A DNA stretch of 11,324 nt from an uncultured Pseudoxanthomonas sp. (lineage in GTDB: Bacteria > Pseudomonadota > Gammaproteobacteria > Xanthomonadales > Xanthomonadaceae). The DNA lies in NCBI RefSeq assembly GCF_946886695.1, contig NZ_CAMPJD010000075.1:1-11324 (forward strand), read 5' to 3'. Every line of letters starts with the position of its first letter. Within the stretch, counting starts at the first letter, position 1. The translations under genes were made by a program, and so were the position numbers. Under the pieces are notes generated by a model. The model had not been told where the DNA came from. It ran no database searches and saw only the letters and a list, made by a program, of their open reading frames with translations. Below are positions 7,409 through 11,324 of this stretch, in pieces.

Positions 7409-8632
7409 TCAGGCGGTACGCGTGGCCACCGCCGGCGGCACCGACGCGGCCTTGCGCGCCGGCCCGTACACGGCGATCTGGCCCAGCAGCCACAGCAGCA
7501 CCGCACCGACCGGCAGGTACAGCAGCGGCAGGCGGGGCAGTTCGTACTTGCCCATCAGCAACTGGTTGATGCCGTAGGCGAGCATCATGCCGATCACGAT
7601 GCCGATGGTCGCCAGCAGGAAGTTCTCGGTCTGGAAGTAGCGCAGGATCTGCCCTTTCGTCGCCCCCAGCGCCCGGCGGATGCCGATCTGCTTGGTGCGC
7701 TGCTGCACCCAGAAGCTGGCCAGGCCGACGATGCCCAATGCGGTCACCACCAGCAGCGAGATGATCACGGTGATCAGCAGCCAGGCCATCGCGCGGTCGC
7801 CGCGATAGTAGTCGCTCATGATGTCGGTGAACGTGCCCTCGCGCAGGATCAGCCGGCGCGCGCTGTTCTTCTCCAGCGTGGCGATCGCCGCCTTCTGCAC
7901 TTCCGCCCGGCGCTCGGGCGTGGTGCGCAGCACGAAGGTGCCCATGGTCAGGTCCTTCGCCGGGAAGATCATCGTGTAACCCGCTTCCGCCGGTCCGCCG
8001 TTGTCGTTGGTGCGGATCAGGCGCTCGACCACGCCGACCACGCGGTGCGGCACATTGTCGGCATTCCAGGCGTAGATGTTCTTGCCGACCGCGCTTTCGC
8101 CGGGGAACAGCTTGTTCGCCAGCTCGCGGCTCAGGATCACCGCCGGCATGACGACCTTCGCGTTCTGCTTGTTCATCTCGGTCCAGTTGGAGTACTCGTC
8201 AGCATTGAAGTCGCGGCCTTCGGCCAATCTCAGGCCCAGCGTGTCGATGACGGATTCGCCGAGGTAGACGTTGGCCAGCGCACTCGGACGCTCCTGTTCC
8301 GGAGCGAGCTGGATGGAACTGTTCCAGGAGGAGTTGTCGAATGGCACGTGGTTGATGCTGCTGGCGGCCTTGACGCCGGGCAGCGCCCGCAGGCTGGCGA
8401 CGTCCTGCTTCACCAGCGCGTCGGCCTCGGGGTTGTCGCCGATGTTGCCCATGCTGATGCGCACGATCTCTTCGTTCGCCAGGCCGGTGGGGCGGTCGAT
8501 GCGCTCCAGCCGCTGGGTGATGAGGAAGACGGCGTTGCAGATGATGGCGCACGACAGCGCGACTTCCAGCACGATCAGCGCGGCGGCCGTCTTGTGGCGG
8601 GACAGAGTGGAAAGGATGGGGCGGATGTCCAT
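7409..8632 (-). CDS. FtsX/MacB-type ABC transporter permease, second copy
   Basis: This 407-residue protein has the four-helix MacB/FtsX arrangement: helix 1 (about 16-38), a periplasmic domain (about 39-280), and helices at about 282-308, 337-358 and 369-389. The periplasmic domain carries EGRDF, PAVILSRELANKLFP and VVGVV, typical of the MacB periplasmic core. The cytoplasmic loop after helix 2 has QQRTKQIGIRRALGATKGQI, the conserved FtsX-family stretch that contacts the ATPase. The C-terminal PARKAASVPPAVATR matches the usual end. AGAGG (8639-8643 read on the minus strand) lies 6 nt before the ATG, a good ribosome-binding site. A 136-nt spacer with hairpin repeats separates it from the upstream permease. 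It probably forms a heterodimer with that permease, since the ATPase is encoded separately; the substrate is unknown. Confidence 0.94.
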   Translation of the reverse strand: MDIRPILSTLSRHKTAAALIVLEVALSCAIICNAVFLITQRLERIDRPTGLANEEIVRISMGNIGDNPEADALVKQDVASLRALPGVKAASSINHVPFDNSSWNSSIQLAPEQERPSALANVYLGESVIDTLGLRLAEGRDFNADEYSNWTEMNKQNAKVVMPAVILSRELANKLFPGESAVGKNIYAWNADNVPHRVVGVVERLIRTNDNGGPAEAGYTMIFPAKDLTMGTFVLRTTPERRAEVQKAAIATLEKNSARRLILREGTFTDIMSDYYRGDRAMAWLLITVIISLLVVTALGIVGLASFWVQQRTKQIGIRRALGATKGQILRYFQTENFLLATIGIVIGMMLAYGINQLLMGKYELPRLPLLYLPVGAVLLWLLGQIAVYGPARKAASVPPAVATRTA

Positions 8633-8652
8633 GGTGGGCCTCTGAGGTTTCA

Positions 8653-8692
8653 GCCCCTTCCCCCGCGTGCGGGGGAAGGTCGGGATGGGGGC
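8653..8692 (-). repeat. Intra-operon palindromic element, copy A
   Basis: This 40-bp element holds a perfect 11-bp stem (8656-8666 with 8669-8679, loop GT). Its reverse complement matches the 8726-8765 element at 32 of 40 positions by hand alignment. One of the differences is a compensated stem pair. It lies in the transcribed spacer between two permease genes. Confidence 0.7.
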
Positions 8693-8708
8693 GGTGCGGA
8701 GTGGCGGT

Positions 8709-8727
8709 GCCGTCGTCCTGCGACGGC
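8709..8727. repeat. Small hairpin between the paired repeats
   Basis: GCCGTCG (8709-8715) pairs perfectly with CGACGGC (8721-8727) over a TCCTG loop. It lies between the two inverted 40-bp elements and overlaps the edge of copy B by two bases. No further function is evident. Confidence 0.5.
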
Positions 8728-8765
8728 CCCCACGCCAACCCTCCCCCGCCAGCGGGGGAGGGAGC
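8726..8765 (+). repeat. Intra-operon palindromic element, copy B
   Basis: This is a second 40-bp element in the opposite orientation to copy A, with a perfect 11-bp stem (8739-8749 with 8752-8762, loop CA). It ends 3 nt from the stop codon of the upstream permease. Paired inverted palindromes of this kind resemble a REP doublet. In the mRNA each could fold alone, or both could pair with each other over a 33-nt spacer. Confidence 0.7.
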
Positions 8766-8768
8766 GCA

Positions 8769-10079
8769 TCATTGCGACTTCAACTGGATGGCGGGCGTCA
8801 CTTGCATGGCGCGCCAGGCGGGCAACATGCCGGCGAGCAGGCTGGCGACGATCGCCAGCGAGAAGGTGGCCAGCAGCATCTTCAGGTCCATGTGCGCGAG
8901 ATCGGCGTAACCCGCCGGCTGCTGACGGACCGCCAGCAGGCCAAGCCACGCCAGCACCAGGCCGAGTACGCCGCCGACCAGGCCGACGGTGCCGGCTTCC
9001 ACCAGACACTGCGCGAAGATCGCCTTGCGCGTGGCGCCCAGCGCGCGGCGCACACCGATCTGCGAGGCCCGGCCGAGGAATTTGGCCAGCAGCAAGCCGA
9101 CGGTGTTGAGCAGGCAGACGGCCAGGAAGCCGAACGCCAGCCACACCTGCAGGCGTACATCGCCGGGCACCGCACCCTGCTTGTCCAGCCACTGCATCAC
9201 GTTGTGCAGGTCCACGTTGTTCGGGCGCTCGAAACGGCCCGCCGCACGCTGCTGATCGGAATAGTTGGCAAGGTATTGCTTGTACGCGCTCACCTTCTCC
9301 GCTGATCCCAGCTCCACCCAGTACTGCAGCCACGAACACGGGGCATTGGGTCCGCGCGAGCCTTCTTCATCGCCGCTGGAGTCACCCCAGCAGTTCATGT
9401 TGCCCTGGGTGCCCATCTTCAGGCTGAGCGCCGTCCAGAACGGCACGAACAGTTGTTCCACTTCGGTGAAACGGTCCTGCGTCATGTCGTAGAACTTCGG
9501 TGCGGGCCGCCACTCGTCCAGCACGCCGACGATGCGGAACGTGCTGCCGGAGGCCTTCAGGTCGCGGCCCACACTGTTGGCGCCACCGAACAGCTTGTCG
9601 TTGAGCGCCTTGGAGATGACCACGACGCGGGCGCGTGATTCGTCGTCCGCAGCCGACCAGCCATTGCCGTAGCGGAACGGCACGTCGAACATCGGGAAGA
9701 AGTCCGCCGTGGTATAGCGCGAATCGACGCGGAAGGGCTCGATCTTGCCGTCCTCCGATTCCACCGACGATGCGCCGCCGGTCATCAGAGCTTGGCGATC
9801 GCCCTTCTTGTCCTTCAGCAGGCGCTCGGCGTCGTAGCGGGTGAACTGGTCCTCCGGCTCGTCGCCCGGCGTGAAGCCGTTCATCGAGCGCGGGTCGATG
9901 CGTGGATAGAAGAGCTTGTCGCTCTTCTGCGGGATCGGGTCGCCGGACAGCACGTAGAAGACGGTCAGCGTGGTCATGCTGGCGCCGATGCCGAGCGCGA
10001 TGGCCAGCACCATCAGGGAGGTCAGCGCCTTGTTGCGCTTGAAACTGCGCAGCGCGAGGGAGAAGTAATAGCCGAACAT
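8769..10079 (-). CDS. FtsX/MacB-type ABC transporter permease, first copy, with periplasmic cysteine pair
   Basis: This 436-residue protein has one N-terminal helix (about 20-45, preceded by basic RSFKRNKALT), a large periplasmic domain (about 46-305), and three C-terminal helices (about 308-333, 361-384, 400-421). The loop after helix 2 carries RASQIGVRRALGATRKAI and the C-terminus LPAWRAMQVTPAIQL, both standard for FtsX/MacB permeases. The periplasmic core has VVISKALNDKLFG and FRIVGVLDEW. It is about 30 residues longer than the next permease; part of the extra length is a Gly/Ser/Asp-rich insert with C230 and C248 flanking it (NCWGD and APCSW), a candidate disulfide absent from the other two permeases. 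AAGGAA 6 nt before the ATG overlaps the stop of the ATPase gene, so the two are probably translationally coupled. It is the likely heterodimer partner of the second permease. Confidence 0.94.
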   Translation of the reverse strand: MFGYYFSLALRSFKRNKALTSLMVLAIALGIGASMTTLTVFYVLSGDPIPQKSDKLFYPRIDPRSMNGFTPGDEPEDQFTRYDAERLLKDKKGDRQALMTGGASSVESEDGKIEPFRVDSRYTTADFFPMFDVPFRYGNGWSAADDESRARVVVISKALNDKLFGGANSVGRDLKASGSTFRIVGVLDEWRPAPKFYDMTQDRFTEVEQLFVPFWTALSLKMGTQGNMNCWGDSSGDEEGSRGPNAPCSWLQYWVELGSAEKVSAYKQYLANYSDQQRAAGRFERPNNVDLHNVMQWLDKQGAVPGDVRLQVWLAFGFLAVCLLNTVGLLLAKFLGRASQIGVRRALGATRKAIFAQCLVEAGTVGLVGGVLGLVLAWLGLLAVRQQPAGYADLAHMDLKMLLATFSLAIVASLLAGMLPAWRAMQVTPAIQLKSQ

Positions 10080-10085
10080 GGCGGG

Positions 10086-10089
10086 TTCC

Positions 10090-10091
<2 letters not shown>
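10086..10091 (-). promoter_or_regulatory. Ribosome-binding site of the first permease, overlapping the ATPase stop
   Basis: AAGGAA read on the minus strand, 6 nt before the ATG, shares bases with the TAA stop of the ATPase gene. The 15-nt string AAGGAACCCGCCATG is identical to the one at the ATPase start. The overlap points to coupled translation of ATPase and permease. Confidence 0.8.
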
Positions 10092-10812
<721 letters not shown>

Positions 10813-10818
10813 GGCGGG

Positions 10819-10824
10819 TTCCTT
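10819..10824 (-). promoter_or_regulatory. Ribosome-binding site fixing the ATPase start
   Basis: AAGGAA read on the minus strand, 6 nt before the ATG at 10812, selects this start over the upstream in-frame ATG at 10974. The remaining 67-nt gap to the adaptor stop is pyrimidine-rich on the coding strand, and I see no hairpin in it. Confidence 0.8.
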
Positions 10825-10879
10825 CTTCTTCGGGTTCGGGAGTGGAGTGGGAGACGTGGGGGAGGGCTGGCGTTGATGA

Positions 10880-11324
10880 TCAGTTGACTGAGACACGCTC
10901 GGCATCGCCGAACAGGTCGCTGCCCGAGACGACGACCTTGTCGCCGGGCTGCAGGCCGCTGAGCACTTCGACATTGCTCAGGCTGCTGACGCCCAGCTGC
11001 ACCGGGCGGCGCACGGCGGAGCTGCCGTCCATGACATAGGCCTGGCGGCCGCCGTCCTGCTCGAGGAACGGGCCGCGTTCGACCATCAGCACGTTGCGGC
11101 GCGTCTCCATCAGGATGCGTGCGGACAGCCGCTGGTTCTGGCGCAGGCCTGGCGGCTGCTTGTCGGAGAAGCGCAGGCGGGTGACGACTTCGCCGCTCAC
11201 CACTTCCGGCGACACCGCAGAAATCTCGCCGGGATAGGGCTGGCCGGCACTGGTCAGCGTGGCCGGCATGCCGATGGCGAGGTCGCGGGCGAAGCTTTCC
11301 GGCACCTTGATCTCGACTTCGAAC
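10880..11324 (-). CDS. Periplasmic adaptor (membrane fusion protein, HlyD/MacA family), C-terminal part
   Basis: Only the last 147 residues are inside the window. The frame stays open to the right edge, beginning FEVEIKVPESFARDLAIGMPATL, so the N-terminus with its membrane anchor or signal peptide and helical hairpin is missing. The visible part fits the beta-barrel domain (VEIKVPESFARDLAIGMPATLTSAG-like strands, then GEISAVSPEVVSGEVVTRLRF) and the membrane-proximal domain (LSARILMETRRNVLMVERGPFL, RRPVQLGVSSLSNVEVLSGLQPGDKVVVSG). Ending in GLQPGDKVVVSG is typical of MacA/RND adaptors. Adaptors of this type link the inner-membrane transporter to an outer-membrane channel such as TolC; no channel gene is visible here. 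It is the first visible gene of the leftward operon, with the ATPase 67 nt downstream. Its actual start, and the operon promoter, are beyond the window. Confidence 0.92.
   Translation of the reverse strand, partial: FEVEIKVPESFARDLAIGMPATLTSAGQPYPGEISAVSPEVVSGEVVTRLRFSDKQPPGLRQNQRLSARILMETRRNVLMVERGPFLEQDGGRQAYVMDGSSAVRRPVQLGVSSLSNVEVLSGLQPGDKVVVSGSDLFGDAERVSVN

Noticed and set aside
7384..7506. A 41-residue N-terminal extension of the third permease
   Set aside because: It is Arg/Cys/Pro-rich, overlaps the end of the previous permease, and does not resemble a membrane-protein start.
8633..8768. A possible CRISPR array or internal promoter in the permease spacer
   Set aside because: Only two palindromic copies in opposite orientation are present, with no regular spacers; no convincing -35/-10 or -24/-12 pair is seen on the minus strand.
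7196..9109. A 637-codon open frame on the plus strand, antisense to the permeases
   Set aside because: It runs opposite clear permease genes, is rich in Arg, Gln, Ala and His typical of the reverse frame of high-GC coding sequence, and resembles no family. It is a shadow frame.
10813..10974. A 54-residue N-terminal extension of the ATPase
   Set aside because: It overlaps the adaptor gene, has no ribosome-binding site, and the protein family starts at the MLEMRQV position, where AAGGAA is correctly spaced.

Overview
The window looks like a chromosomal segment from a high-GC gammaproteobacterium of the Xanthomonadaceae/Lysobacteraceae (Xanthomonas, Stenotrophomonas, Lysobacter, Luteimonas or Pseudoxanthomonas type). 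Three things suggest this: the AtpD sequence carries a short lysine/glycine-rich insert relative to E. coli; the intergenic hairpins begin with GTAG, like the GTAG-type REP repeats of this family; and the strong C/G third-position bias leaves very long antisense reading frames open. The genus cannot be fixed from the sequence alone.

Left third (1-3500), housekeeping. The 3' end of atpD and complete atpC, the distal genes of the F1Fo ATP synthase operon, read rightward and end at a strong hairpin terminator. A small GtrA-family membrane protein gene lies on the minus strand. It converges on atpC and diverges from glmU, the bifunctional UDP-GlcNAc synthesis gene on the plus strand. One GTAG hairpin sits just after the atpD stop and a second, with compensatory base changes and a T-tract, sits just after the glmU stop.

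Right two thirds (3500-11324), one leftward gene set that enters from the right edge. In transcription order it holds a periplasmic adaptor (HlyD/MacA type, N-terminus outside the window), a MacB-type ATPase without a fused permease, three different FtsX/MacB-type permeases, a sigma-54-dependent NtrC-type response regulator and a membrane-bound sensor histidine kinase. Most junctions are tight (10, 25 and 3 nt gaps, then a 4-nt ATGA overlap). The exceptions are a 67-nt gap after the adaptor and a 136-nt spacer between the first two permeases, which holds two inverted copies of a 40-bp hairpin element.

Working model (inference). Adaptor, ATPase and permeases form a MacAB-like trans-envelope transporter that uses periplasmic mechanotransmission to export or expel a substrate. 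The co-transcribed two-component system senses a signal at the membrane and activates a sigma-54 promoter, probably the operon's own promoter beyond the right edge. The third permease is a divergent paralogue of the second and makes the module unusual. The substrate cannot be told from the sequence.
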